Positions 5,797 through 12,952 of a DNA stretch of 36,857 bases are shown one piece after another. The DNA is taken from positions 1-36,857 of the forward strand of contig NZ_DATIND010000072.1 of NCBI RefSeq assembly GCF_035474595.1, read 5' to 3'. Source of the stretch: Longimicrobium sp. GTDB taxonomy: Bacteria > Gemmatimonadota > Gemmatimonadetes > Longimicrobiales > Longimicrobiaceae. The position numbers and the translations under genes were made by a program. The notes beneath the pieces were generated by a model, which did no database searches, was not told the DNA's origin, and saw only the letters and a program-made list of their open reading frames with translations. Each line of letters opens with the position of its first letter. Position 1 is the stretch's first letter.

Positions 5797-7296
5797 ATGC
5801 CGTTTCGCCGAGCCATCATGCTGCTGCCGCCCGTCGCTTTCGCCGCGCTGTGCGCGGGGGCGCTGGCCGCGCAGCCGCAGCCACAGATCCAGCGCGCCAC
5901 CATGCTGTACCCCTCGGCGCAGCACGCCCCCGCGGCGCTGGAGCACTTCGCCCAGGGGCAGCACGCGCTGGACTTCGGCGACGCGCCGGGCGCGCACGAC
6001 CACTTCCAGCTGGCGGTGCAGGCCGACCCCGCGTGGGGGTACGCCCATCTCCAGCTGGCCGCGAGCGCCAACTCGCTGGAGGAGTTCCGCGCCAGCCTGC
6101 AGCGCGCCGAGCAGGTCGCCGCGCAGGCCACGCCCGCCGAGCAGCTGCTCATCCAGATGGCGCGCAAGGGCTTCGACGGCGACATCGAGGGGCAGCTCGC
6201 GCTGGCCCAGCAGCTGGCGCAGGCCAACCCCCAGAGCCCGCGCGCGCTGATGGAGCTGGCGGCCGTGCAGGCGCGCATGGGGCACGAGGCCGACGCCCGC
6301 GCCACGCTGCAGCGCGCCGCCCAGGCCGCGCCGCAGTTCGCGCCGCCGCTCATCCAGCTGGCGTCGCAGTACCTGAACGAGCCGCGCGACCTGCCCAGCG
6401 CCGAGGCCACCATCGTCCAGGCGGTGGCGCTGGCGCCGGAGGAGAGCTACGCGTACGACGTGCAGGGCGACGTGCTGCGCATGGCCGGAAAGCTGGACGA
6501 GGCGCGCACCGCCTACACCCGCGCCGCCCGGCTGGCGCCGCGCGAGGGCTCGCCGCTGCAGCAGCGCGGGCACGTGAACTCGTTCCTGGGCCGCTACGAT
6601 CAGGCGCGCGCCGACTACGCCGCGGCGACCGCGCTGGGCCGCGGCAACGAGAAGGCGGTGTACCCCGTCTGGCACGCGCTGGTCAGCGTGCACCAGGGGA
6701 ACCCGCGCGCCGCCATCCAGGAGCTGGACCGCCTGGTCGCCGCCATCGGGGGGATGAACGTTCCCGACCCCGACGGCTCGAAGGTGTTCGCGCTCGACGA
6801 AGAGGCCACTATCGCCCTGCACACGCACATGCTGGACGATGCCGCGCGGGTGATCGCGCTGCGCAACCAGCTGGCGATGGCCGACGCGGCGCGCAGCGGG
6901 TCCGACGACTTCCGGCGCCAGGAGCAGGCGTACGCGGCATACTGGGAGGGGATGCTGGCCGCGCGGAAGGGCGACTTCCCGGCCGCGACCGAGGCATACC
7001 GCCGCATCATGACCACGGTGGAGCCGCTGCGCGACCCGCGGAAGGCCGAGTTCGCACACGAGCTGATGGGAATGATCGAGCTGCTGCAGAACCACCCGGC
7101 CGAGGCGGCGGCGCACTTCGAGCACGCCGACCCCAACGACATCTACGTCACCTACCAGCGCGCGGTGGCGCTGGCCGCCGCGGGGCGGAACGCCGACGCG
7201 CAGCCGCTCTTCCAGCGCGTGGCCGAGTACCGCTTCAACAACGCCAGCATCGCGCTGGTGCAGAAGGACGCCATCTGGCGCGCATCCGCGCCCTGA
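5797..7296 (+). CDS. Secreted tetratricopeptide-repeat protein
   Basis: This 499-residue protein has a signal peptide (residues 1-26, hydrophobic core MLLPPVAFAALCAGALA, cleavage after AAQ). The mature part is a chain of TPR-like helix pairs. Examples are ALEHFAQGQHALDFGDAPGA near residue 48, GDVLRMAGKLDEARTAYTRA near 225, and GMLAARKGDFPAATEAYRRI near 385. TPR proteins are scaffolds; no catalytic motif is seen. The ribosome site GGAGGTG lies 5 nt before ATG. A strong terminator follows at 7323-7359. It is encoded opposite the five downstream precursor peptides, so any functional link to them is unproven. Confidence 0.85.
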   Translation: MPFRRAIMLLPPVAFAALCAGALAAQPQPQIQRATMLYPSAQHAPAALEHFAQGQHALDFGDAPGAHDHFQLAVQADPAWGYAHLQLAASANSLEEFRASLQRAEQVAAQATPAEQLLIQMARKGFDGDIEGQLALAQQLAQANPQSPRALMELAAVQARMGHEADARATLQRAAQAAPQFAPPLIQLASQYLNEPRDLPSAEATIVQAVALAPEESYAYDVQGDVLRMAGKLDEARTAYTRAARLAPREGSPLQQRGHVNSFLGRYDQARADYAAATALGRGNEKAVYPVWHALVSVHQGNPRAAIQELDRLVAAIGGMNVPDPDGSKVFALDEEATIALHTHMLDDAARVIALRNQLAMADAARSGSDDFRRQEQAYAAYWEGMLAARKGDFPAATEAYRRIMTTVEPLRDPRKAEFAHELMGMIELLQNHPAEAAAHFEHADPNDIYVTYQRAVALAAAGRNADAQPLFQRVAEYRFNNASIALVQKDAIWRASAP

Positions 7297-7322
7297 CGGG
7301 CATCGATCCACACGAAAACGAT

Positions 7323-7359
7323 CGGCCCCGCACGCCGGCTGGCGCGCGGGGCCGCTTTT
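7323..7359 (+). terminator. Intrinsic terminator of the TPR gene
   Basis: CGGCCCCGC at 7323-7331 pairs perfectly with GCGGGGCCG at 7346-7354, followed by CTTTTC. Confidence 0.8.
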
Positions 7360-7373
7360 CATCTACCGACATG

Positions 7374-7428
7374 GTGCGAGAGTGCGAAGGTGCGAGAGTA
7401 ACAACCCGCACTTTCGCACTTCGCACCC
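7374..7428. repeat. GTGCGAGAGTGCGAA-type simple repeat forming a hairpin
   Basis: GTGCGAGAGTGCGAAGGTGCG is followed by its approximate complement (CGCACTTTCGCACTTCGCAC). It lies between the TPR terminator and the last precursor gene. Related 7-8-bp-period sequences occur near 3593, 32535 and 36117. Confidence 0.7.
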
Positions 7429-7438
7429 TCGTCCTACT

Positions 7439-7678
7439 TCAGTCCACGCAGCTCGGGCCCGTGTTGAAGCACATGTTCACGCACGAGTTCCCACAGGTGT
7501 TCCAGTGGAAGTCGGTCTCCTGGCAGTACGCGGTCGCGTCCTGGCACGACGTGGCGAACGGGTCGGCCGTGGGGAGGAACGACTGCGCCTGCACGGTGCC
7601 CTTCGCGCCCCGTGCGTCATCGCGCGCGGTGAACGACTCCACGCGCAGGGTCTCGGGATCCAGCTTCAGCTTGCGCAT
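7439..7678 (-). CDS. Pinensin-like lanthipeptide precursor A
   Basis: This 79-residue peptide starts MRKLKLDPETLRVESFTARD, a leader shared by the four peptides upstream. The [KR]LKLD...LRVESF pattern is typical of pinensin-family class I lanthipeptide leaders. GTVQAQS marks the usual leader-core junction. The core is longer than in its neighbours and contains Cys at 45, 52, 62, 66, 70 and 77, with several Ser/Thr. The core sequence is quite different from the other four (NTCGNSCVNMC). The ribosome site GGAG precedes the ATG at 7678; the longer upstream frame has no support. Confidence 0.75.
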   Translation of the reverse strand: MRKLKLDPETLRVESFTARDDARGAKGTVQAQSFLPTADPFATSCQDATAYCQETDFHWNTCGNSCVNMCFNTGPSCVD

Positions 7679-7725
7679 CTCGGCTCCGGGAGGTGAATGG
7701 GGATGGGATCGATTCGCCCCGGCCG

Positions 7726-7917
7726 TCAGCAGCTGGACGGGTCGGTGGGCGCGCACGCCAGCGTGCAGTCGCAGTAGGTGATGCAGCTGTTCACGATCGA
7801 CTCGCAGGTCGCGAACCGGCTGCCGAGGCCGTGCACGGTTCCGTTCCCGGCCTCCAGCGCGGCGGTCGCGAGCGACTCCACGCACAGGGTGTCGAGATCC
7901 AGCTTCAGCTTGCGCAT
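7726..7917 (-). CDS. Pinensin-like lanthipeptide precursor B
   Basis: This 63-residue peptide begins MRKLKLDLDTLCVESLATAA. The leader motif is altered to LCVESL, where the paralogs have LRVESF or LRVDSF. The core after GTVHG carries Cys at 38, 45, 49, 51, 55 and 63, ending CDCTLACAPTDPSSC. The CDCTLxC block matches peptides C-E. The ribosome site is weak. The altered leader could reduce recognition by a modifying enzyme or protease. Confidence 0.75.
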   Translation of the reverse strand: MRKLKLDLDTLCVESLATAALEAGNGTVHGLGSRFATCESIVNSCITYCDCTLACAPTDPSSC

Positions 7918-7955
7918 TCGCGTTCCGTGGAGGGAGATGGGGGTTTGGCGCGCCG

Positions 7956-8153
7956 TCACGAGGTGGTGCACGGCACCGTGTTGCAGCCGAGCGTGCAGTC
8001 GCAGTTCGTCACGCCCGTGGGGGGCTGGCAGGTGTCGGCGCAGGTGAAGTTCCTGGTGGCATAGCCCAGCACGGTACCGCCGGCCGCGGGCTTCGCGCCC
8101 GCCTCGAACGAGTCCACGCGCAGCGCGCCGACGTCCAGCTTGATCTTCTTCAT
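7956..8153 (-). CDS. Pinensin-like lanthipeptide precursor C
   Basis: This 65-residue peptide begins MKKIKLDVGALRVDSFEAGA. GTVLGYA marks the likely start of the core, which has CADTC, then TNCDCTLGCNTVPCTTS at the end. Ser/Thr residues near the cysteines would allow lanthionine rings, if a synthetase acts on it. GGAG lies 8 nt before the ATG. Confidence 0.75.
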   Translation of the reverse strand: MKKIKLDVGALRVDSFEAGAKPAAGGTVLGYATRNFTCADTCQPPTGVTNCDCTLGCNTVPCTTS

Positions 8154-8187
8154 CGATCTTTCTCCGGTTGGGGGATGATGCTTCCCG

Positions 8188-8394
8188 TCAGCCGATCGGG
8201 TCGGTGCACGGGAAGACGAGGGTCGGGCAGCCGAGGGTGCAGTCGCAGTTGGTGGCGCAGGTTCCGAAGCACGACACTCCGCAGGTGGCGGGCTTGGTCG
8301 CGTGGCCGTGCACGGTGCCCATCTCGTCCCGCGGGGTGCCGGTGGGGAACGAGTCCACACGCAGCGCTTCGGGATTCAGGCGGATCTTCTTCAT
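8188..8394 (-). CDS. Pinensin-like lanthipeptide precursor D
   Basis: This 68-residue peptide begins MKKIRLNPEALRVDSFPTGT. The core after GTVHGHA contains CGVSCFGTCATNCDCTLGC and ends in FPCTDPIG. It is closely related to precursor E, differing mainly in the stretch after LGC, so the two probably arose by tandem duplication. GAGG lies 5 nt before the ATG. Confidence 0.75.
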   Translation of the reverse strand: MKKIRLNPEALRVDSFPTGTPRDEMGTVHGHATKPATCGVSCFGTCATNCDCTLGCPTLVFPCTDPIG

Positions 8395-8435
8395 CAGGTC
8401 CTCGGTGGTCGAGAGGGTGCAACGACGCGCGCCGG

Positions 8436-8639
8436 TCAGCCGCTCGGCTCGGTGCACGGGGCGATGCTGGGGCAGCCGAGCGAGCAGTCGCAGTTGGTGA
8501 CGCACGTGCCGAAACACGATGCGGCGCAGGTGCCAGGCTTGCTCGCGTACCCGTAGACAGTGCCCAGGTCGGCCCGCGCCGCGCCGGTGGCGAACGAGTC
8601 CACGCGCAGCGCTTCGGGGTCCAGCCGGATCTTCCGCAT
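8436..8639 (-). CDS. Pinensin-like lanthipeptide precursor E
   Basis: This 67-residue peptide begins MRKIRLDPEALRVDSFATGA and is the first gene of the array. The core after GTVYGYA has CAASCFGTCVTNCDCSLGC and ends APCTEPSG. The ribosome site GAGGAGAG precedes the ATG. A promoter probably lies in 8640-8770. No LanB/LanC, LanM or LanT gene is found in the window. Confidence 0.8.
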   Translation of the reverse strand: MRKIRLDPEALRVDSFATGAARADLGTVYGYASKPGTCAASCFGTCVTNCDCSLGCPSIAPCTEPSG

Positions 8640-8738
8640 TGTGCTCTCCTCTGGTGGTCCGCGCTGCGGGCTGGCGCCGATGCGGCGCGAACGGTTGATT
8701 GCACCGCCGGGGTGGACGGATCAGCGGGCGTCCACCGC

Positions 8739-8768
8739 GCTTTAGCGCGCGGACAAAACTCGCTCCAA
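8739..8768 (-). promoter_or_regulatory. Candidate promoter of the precursor array
   Basis: On the minus strand TTGGAG (8763-8768) is followed after 18 nt by TAAAGC (8739-8744), about 100 nt before the first precursor. The match to consensus is modest. Confidence 0.25.
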
Positions 8769-8851
8769 GGCTGAATAAGAGCGAGAAACGGGTCGGAAGA
8801 CGGGCACACCGGGGCGCCCGATGAGAGAGATGACTCCAAGCTTATCAGCAG

Positions 8852-10549
8852 ATGTCCGAATCTGAAAGGGCGGGATTCCGGGGACAGCGCTCCCGCCGGG
8901 CGATCCCGGCGGCTTGGCTGCTTGCGGCGGGAGTGGTGATCCTGCTGCTCTGGCTGGTGCTGTATCCCAACCTGTTCGTGCTGGGCGACAGCTTCCTGGA
9001 CCAGGGGCGGGTGACCGGGGCGCACTACGCGCGCTTCTTCGGCAGCGCGTCGGAGCTGCGGGCGCTGTGGAACAGCGTGTGGATCTCGCTGGCGAGCGTG
9101 GTGCTCTCCGCGCTGATCGGGGTGCCGCTGGCCTTCCTCTTCGCGCGGCGCGAGTTCCCCGGGCGGCGCGTTCTGGGCGGCCTGGCCGCAATGCCGGTGC
9201 TGCTCCCGCCGCTGGTCGGCACCATCTCCTTCCTCTTCCTCTACGGCGAGTCCGGGTTCCTGACGCGCGGCGTGCAGACGGCGCTGGGGCTGGCGGAGGC
9301 GCCGTGGCGGCTGGACGGCGCGTGGGCGGTGCTGCTGGTGCACGCGTACACCATGTATGTCTACTTCTACCTGTTCACCTCCGCCGGGCTGGCGCGGCTG
9401 GACGCCGGGTATGCCGAGGCCGCGGCGGCGCTCGGCGCGGGGTGGTGGACCACGCTGCGCCGCGTGACGCTGCCCATGCTGGCCCCCGCGCTGGGCGGCG
9501 CGTCGCTGCTGGTGTTCATGACGTCGATGGCGTCGTTCAGCGCGCCCTACGTCTTCGGCGGCGGCTTCCGCGTGCTCACGACGCAGCTCTACGCCAGCAA
9601 GCTGAACGGGGAGAACGGCCTGGTCGCCGTCGAGGCGGTGGTGCTCGCGCTGGTCTCGCTGGCGTTCCTCGTCCCCCTGCAGCGCTACGAGGCGTCGCGC
9701 GACTACACCGGCGCGTCCAAGGGGCTGGCCGTGGCGCCGCCGCCCGAGCGCGGGCGCGGGTGGCTGCTGACGCTGGCGGCCGCGGTGTTCGTCGGCTTCC
9801 TCCTGCTGCCGCACGCCACGGTTCTGCTCGTCTCCTTCGTCCCCGAGGGAACGTGGACCACGCAGACCTTTCCACCCGTCTACTCCGCCGAGCCGTACCG
9901 CCGGATGTTCGGCGAGGCCGAGCAGCTGCGCCCGGTCCTCAACTCGCTGCGCATGGCGACGATCGCGACGATCGCCAACGTGGCCTTCGCCTTCGCGGCG
10001 GCGTACCTGCTGGCGCGGACGCGGGTGCGCGGGAAGGCGATCGTCTCCGCGCTGGTCGCGCTCCCGTGGGCTCTGCCGGGGACTGTGCTGGCGATCTCGC
10101 TGGCGTCCACGTTCAGCGTGAACCGGCCGCTGGCGGGGCGATTCGTGCTGGTAGGGACCTTCGCGATCCTGCCGCTGGCGTACTTCATCCGCAACATCCC
10201 GCTGGTCACGCGCGCGGCGCTGTCGTCGTTCCGCCAGCTCGACCCCTCGCTCGAGGAGGCGGCCGCGTCGCTCGGCGCCGGCCCCGCCACGGCCCTGCGG
10301 CGCGTGGTGCTGCCGCTGGTGCTGCCGGGGCTGATGGCGGGCGCGCTGCTCGCGTTCGTCACCGCGCTGGGCGAGTTCGTCGCCTCGATCCTGCTCTACA
10401 CCAACCGCACGCGCCCCATCAGCATGGAGATGCTGTCGCAGCTGCGCGCCTACGACTTCGGCGGCGCCAGCGCATACGGCGTGCTGCTGATCGTCCTCGT
10501 AGCCCTCGTCTTCGCGACGGGATACAGGAACGTGGTGGAGGGGAGATAG
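8852..10549 (+). CDS. Iron(III)-type ABC transporter permease, two fused permease halves
   Basis: This 565-residue inner-membrane protein has about twelve hydrophobic segments in two homologous halves. Each half carries the EAA loop that contacts the ATPase: EAAAALGAGWWTTLRRVTLP (about residue 190) and EAAASLGAGPATALRRVVLP (about residue 468). This duplicated layout is typical of FbpB/SfuB/ThiP-type permeases for ferric iron, thiamine or similar ligands. No binding protein or ATPase gene lies beside it, so it must work with partners encoded elsewhere or be an orphan. The ATG at 8852 has no clear ribosome site; a slightly different start is possible. Confidence 0.88.
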   Translation: MSESERAGFRGQRSRRAIPAAWLLAAGVVILLLWLVLYPNLFVLGDSFLDQGRVTGAHYARFFGSASELRALWNSVWISLASVVLSALIGVPLAFLFARREFPGRRVLGGLAAMPVLLPPLVGTISFLFLYGESGFLTRGVQTALGLAEAPWRLDGAWAVLLVHAYTMYVYFYLFTSAGLARLDAGYAEAAAALGAGWWTTLRRVTLPMLAPALGGASLLVFMTSMASFSAPYVFGGGFRVLTTQLYASKLNGENGLVAVEAVVLALVSLAFLVPLQRYEASRDYTGASKGLAVAPPPERGRGWLLTLAAAVFVGFLLLPHATVLLVSFVPEGTWTTQTFPPVYSAEPYRRMFGEAEQLRPVLNSLRMATIATIANVAFAFAAAYLLARTRVRGKAIVSALVALPWALPGTVLAISLASTFSVNRPLAGRFVLVGTFAILPLAYFIRNIPLVTRAALSSFRQLDPSLEEAAASLGAGPATALRRVVLPLVLPGLMAGALLAFVTALGEFVASILLYTNRTRPISMEMLSQLRAYDFGGASAYGVLLIVLVALVFATGYRNVVEGR

Positions 10550-10602
10550 CGCGGGCCCTCACCCGAAAATGGAGAGGGGAAGATGCCGCGGATGGAGCGG
10601 AT

Positions 10603-10675
10603 CAGCCTCGCGCAGTTTGCGAGGCTTCCCGTAGTTGTTGCTGCGACTTCAGTCGCCGGTGAGGCCAGCCCGCGA
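10603..10675 (+). repeat. Dispersed intergenic repeat, copy 1 (TAGTTGTTGCTGCG type)
   Basis: CAGCCTCGCGCAGTTTGCGAGGC followed by TCCCGTAGTTGTTGCTGCG, CTTCAGTCGCCGGT and GCCAGCCCGCGA. About 73 bp match another intergenic copy at 29494-29569 with few changes. It starts with a small hairpin (CCTCGCGCAGTTTGCGAGG). Confidence 0.75.
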
Positions 10676-10867
10676 ACTGCCTATTCGGGCGCGCCACGCT
10701 GATACTTCTTCCCTAGCTGGTATCAGCGATTTGCCAGATCCATCAGAGTCACCAGCCCGGCTGTCAAACTCTCCGGGGCTCGCGCGTCTCTCTGGAAGAG
10801 TGCCCGGCGGCTGGCGCGCGGGATGCGGCAGCGGCGGCCGGGCGGTGACAGCATCATGGAGATGCGG

Positions 10868-12574
10868 ATGAGATCGGTGCGATTCCTCACCTTCGCGGCC
10901 GTGGCGGCGCTGGTCGTGCCGCCGCCGGGACGCGCGCAGGCGCCGGCGGCGCTGGCGTCCGCGCGGACGCAGACGCGCGCGGATTCGGCGCGGGTGCTGC
11001 GCGATGCGCGGCGGGCACAGGCGGCGTTCGAGCGCGTGCGCTTCCAGCATCTCCCGTGGACGAGCGAGAACACGGGCAGCGGCGGGAGTTGCGACGAGAT
11101 CATCGGGCGATTCTGCCTGACGCACAACGACACCGAGGAAGACTGGACGCCGCCGCCGGAGCACCCTTCCGTGCGCGCCGAGCGCGACTCGCTGATCGCG
11201 GCGCTCGACGAGGCCGCCGCCGCGTCGCCGGGCGACGCGTGGGTGGCCGGGCAGCGGGTGCGCTACCGCGTGGAGGCGGGGCGCTTCGCCGAGGCGTCGC
11301 GGGTGGCGCGCGAGTGCCGGGCCGGGCGCTGGTGGTGCCTGGCGCTGGACGGCTACGCGCGGCACGCCGCGGGCGACTACCGCGCGGCGGAGGCGACGTT
11401 CGCGCAGGCGCTCGCGGCAATGCCGGCCGCGGAGCGCCGCGAGTGGGACGCGCTCTCGCCCGTGCTGATGGACGCGGACGCGCGGGCGCTGCGGCGCATG
11501 GACGCATCCGCGCGCGAGGCCGCGGTGCGGCGGATCTGGTGGCTGGCGGACCCGTTCTGGATGGAGCCGGGGAACGACCGGCTGACCGAGCACTACGCCC
11601 GCCTGGTCGCCGACCGCTTCCAGGACCGCGCGCGCACCACCGAGGGGATCTACTGGGCGTTCGACCTGGCCGAGATCCTGGCGCGCTGGGGCGCCCCGAG
11701 CGGGTGGGAGCGGGTGCGGCCGCGCTTTGGGCAGGGGGCCATCTCGTCCGTCATCACCCACTATCCCCCCAGCTTCGAGTTCATCCCCACGCTGGCCATG
11801 GCGCGCGACCCGCTGGCCATCCGCGCCGACGACTGGCGGACGGACGAGAAGGGCGCCCACTCGTTCTACGGCCCGCCCGGCGTGCGCCGCTTTGGGCCGC
11901 TCCCGCACCAGGTGGCCGTCTTCCGCCGCGACGGCCGGGCCGAGGTCGTCGCGGCCTTCGCCATGAAGCCCGACAGTCTTCCCGCACACCCCACGCTCGA
12001 GGCCGGGCTGGTGATAATGCGCGACCCCGGCGCCGCGCCCGTCGTCCAGACCGCGCGTGTCGACGGAACGCGCGGCGTCCTCCGCGCCACCGCCGAGCCG
12101 GAGGCTACGGTGCTGAGCCTGGAAGCGCGCGAGCGCACCAGCCAGCGTGCGGCGCGCGCCCGCTTCGGCGCGGACCTGCGGCGGCCGGCGGAGCACGGGA
12201 TCGCCATCTCCGACGTGCTGCTGCTGGACCGCGACGCGCGCCCGCGGTCGCTGGACGAGGCGGCGCCGCTCGCGCGCGGGAGCACCCGGTTCCGCGCAGG
12301 CGAGCGCGTGGCGATGTACTGGGAGGTGTACGGGCTGGAGCCGCGCGCCGACAGCGTCGCCTTCTCCCTCGCGCTGTCGCGCAAGCGCACGCGCGGCGCG
12401 GCACCCGTGCGCATGCGCTGGAGCGAGGCCGTGCCCGGCGGCGCCATCGTCCCCCGCTCGCTCGCCCTCACCCTCCCCCGCCTCGCCCCGGGCGACTACG
12501 TCATCGAGGTCTCGGTCCGCACGCGAATGGGCACAACCGTCACGACCAGGCGGGAGATCACGATCGAGCGGTGA
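10868..12574 (+). CDS. Secreted protein with a degenerate GWxTD-like region
   Basis: The start at 10868 has GGAG 6 nt upstream and gives 568 residues with a signal peptide (MRSVRFLTFAAVAALVVPPP, cleavage after GRAQA). ATGs at 10856 and 10862 are alternatives. The middle carries AVRRIWWLADPFWMEPGNDR and then LARWGAPSGWERV. This resembles the W-x-DPF...NDR...GxP pattern of GWxTD-domain proteins, which are common in Gemmatimonadota/Bacteroidota. The C-terminal third (GERVAMYWEVYGLEP...PGDYVIEVSVRTR) looks like a beta-sandwich. A Cys-containing segment (GGSCDEIIGRFCLTHNDTEE) near residue 70 may form a disulfide. Function unknown. Confidence 0.8.
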   Translation: MRSVRFLTFAAVAALVVPPPGRAQAPAALASARTQTRADSARVLRDARRAQAAFERVRFQHLPWTSENTGSGGSCDEIIGRFCLTHNDTEEDWTPPPEHPSVRAERDSLIAALDEAAAASPGDAWVAGQRVRYRVEAGRFAEASRVARECRAGRWWCLALDGYARHAAGDYRAAEATFAQALAAMPAAERREWDALSPVLMDADARALRRMDASAREAAVRRIWWLADPFWMEPGNDRLTEHYARLVADRFQDRARTTEGIYWAFDLAEILARWGAPSGWERVRPRFGQGAISSVITHYPPSFEFIPTLAMARDPLAIRADDWRTDEKGAHSFYGPPGVRRFGPLPHQVAVFRRDGRAEVVAAFAMKPDSLPAHPTLEAGLVIMRDPGAAPVVQTARVDGTRGVLRATAEPEATVLSLEARERTSQRAARARFGADLRRPAEHGIAISDVLLLDRDARPRSLDEAAPLARGSTRFRAGERVAMYWEVYGLEPRADSVAFSLALSRKRTRGAAPVRMRWSEAVPGGAIVPRSLALTLPRLAPGDYVIEVSVRTRMGTTVTTRREITIER

Positions 12575-12619
12575 TACCGGATCTGGCAATCAACTGCGCA
12601 TTACAATCAGCCCCAAGGA

Positions 12620-12855
12620 GACGTCATCCTGAGGCCGGCCACACTGACGCTCTTCTCGCACGAGCGCCTGAAGGCCGAAGGATCTATAGGTGACGTCGCA
12701 CGTCAGTTTTCGAAGCGCACACGCCGATCTCGTCAATTCGGGAGAGGTGGAGGCGCGCTTCGACGGGCGAACGTGCAGAGCCGGCTATGGATCCTTCGGC
12801 CTGCAAAGTCTTGCGAGGGATGAGGGGACCGTGTGGCCGGCCTCAGGATGACGTC
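12620..12855. repeat. 236-bp inverted-repeat element (MITE-like)
   Basis: The 25 bases at 12620-12644 are the exact reverse complement of 12831-12855; each arm contains GGCCGGCCTCAGGATGACGT or its complement. An inner pair is GGCCGAAGGATC with ATAG (12672-12688) and CTATGGATCCTTCGGCC (12785-12801). There is no open frame inside. A related single arm pair lies at 29600-29666. It looks like a mobile or palindromic intergenic element without a transposase. Confidence 0.75.
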
Positions 12856-12894
12856 TTTTGTGGCGTTCGATTGGCGCCAGGGACCGTATGACAG

Positions 12895-12928
12895 GAAGGG
12901 CGGGCCTCCGCGAGGAAGCCCGCCCTTC
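12895..12928 (-). terminator. Terminator hairpin behind mlaD
   Basis: GAAGGGCGGGC at 12895-12905 pairs perfectly with GCCCGCCCTTC at 12918-12928. It lies 25 nt behind the minus-strand stop at 12953. The T-tract is weak. Confidence 0.6.
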
Positions 12929-12952
12929 TCCATCTCCCGAATCCCCCGAGCG

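Noticed and set aside
5463-7781. 772-residue plus-strand frame overlapping the TPR gene
   Set aside because: Shifted frame of the TPR gene, Arg/Gly-rich, and it runs through the terminator and the precursor peptide gene.
8742-9191. 149-residue minus-strand frame upstream of the precursor array
   Set aside because: Antisense to the iron-type permease and Arg/Pro-rich; no ribosome site.
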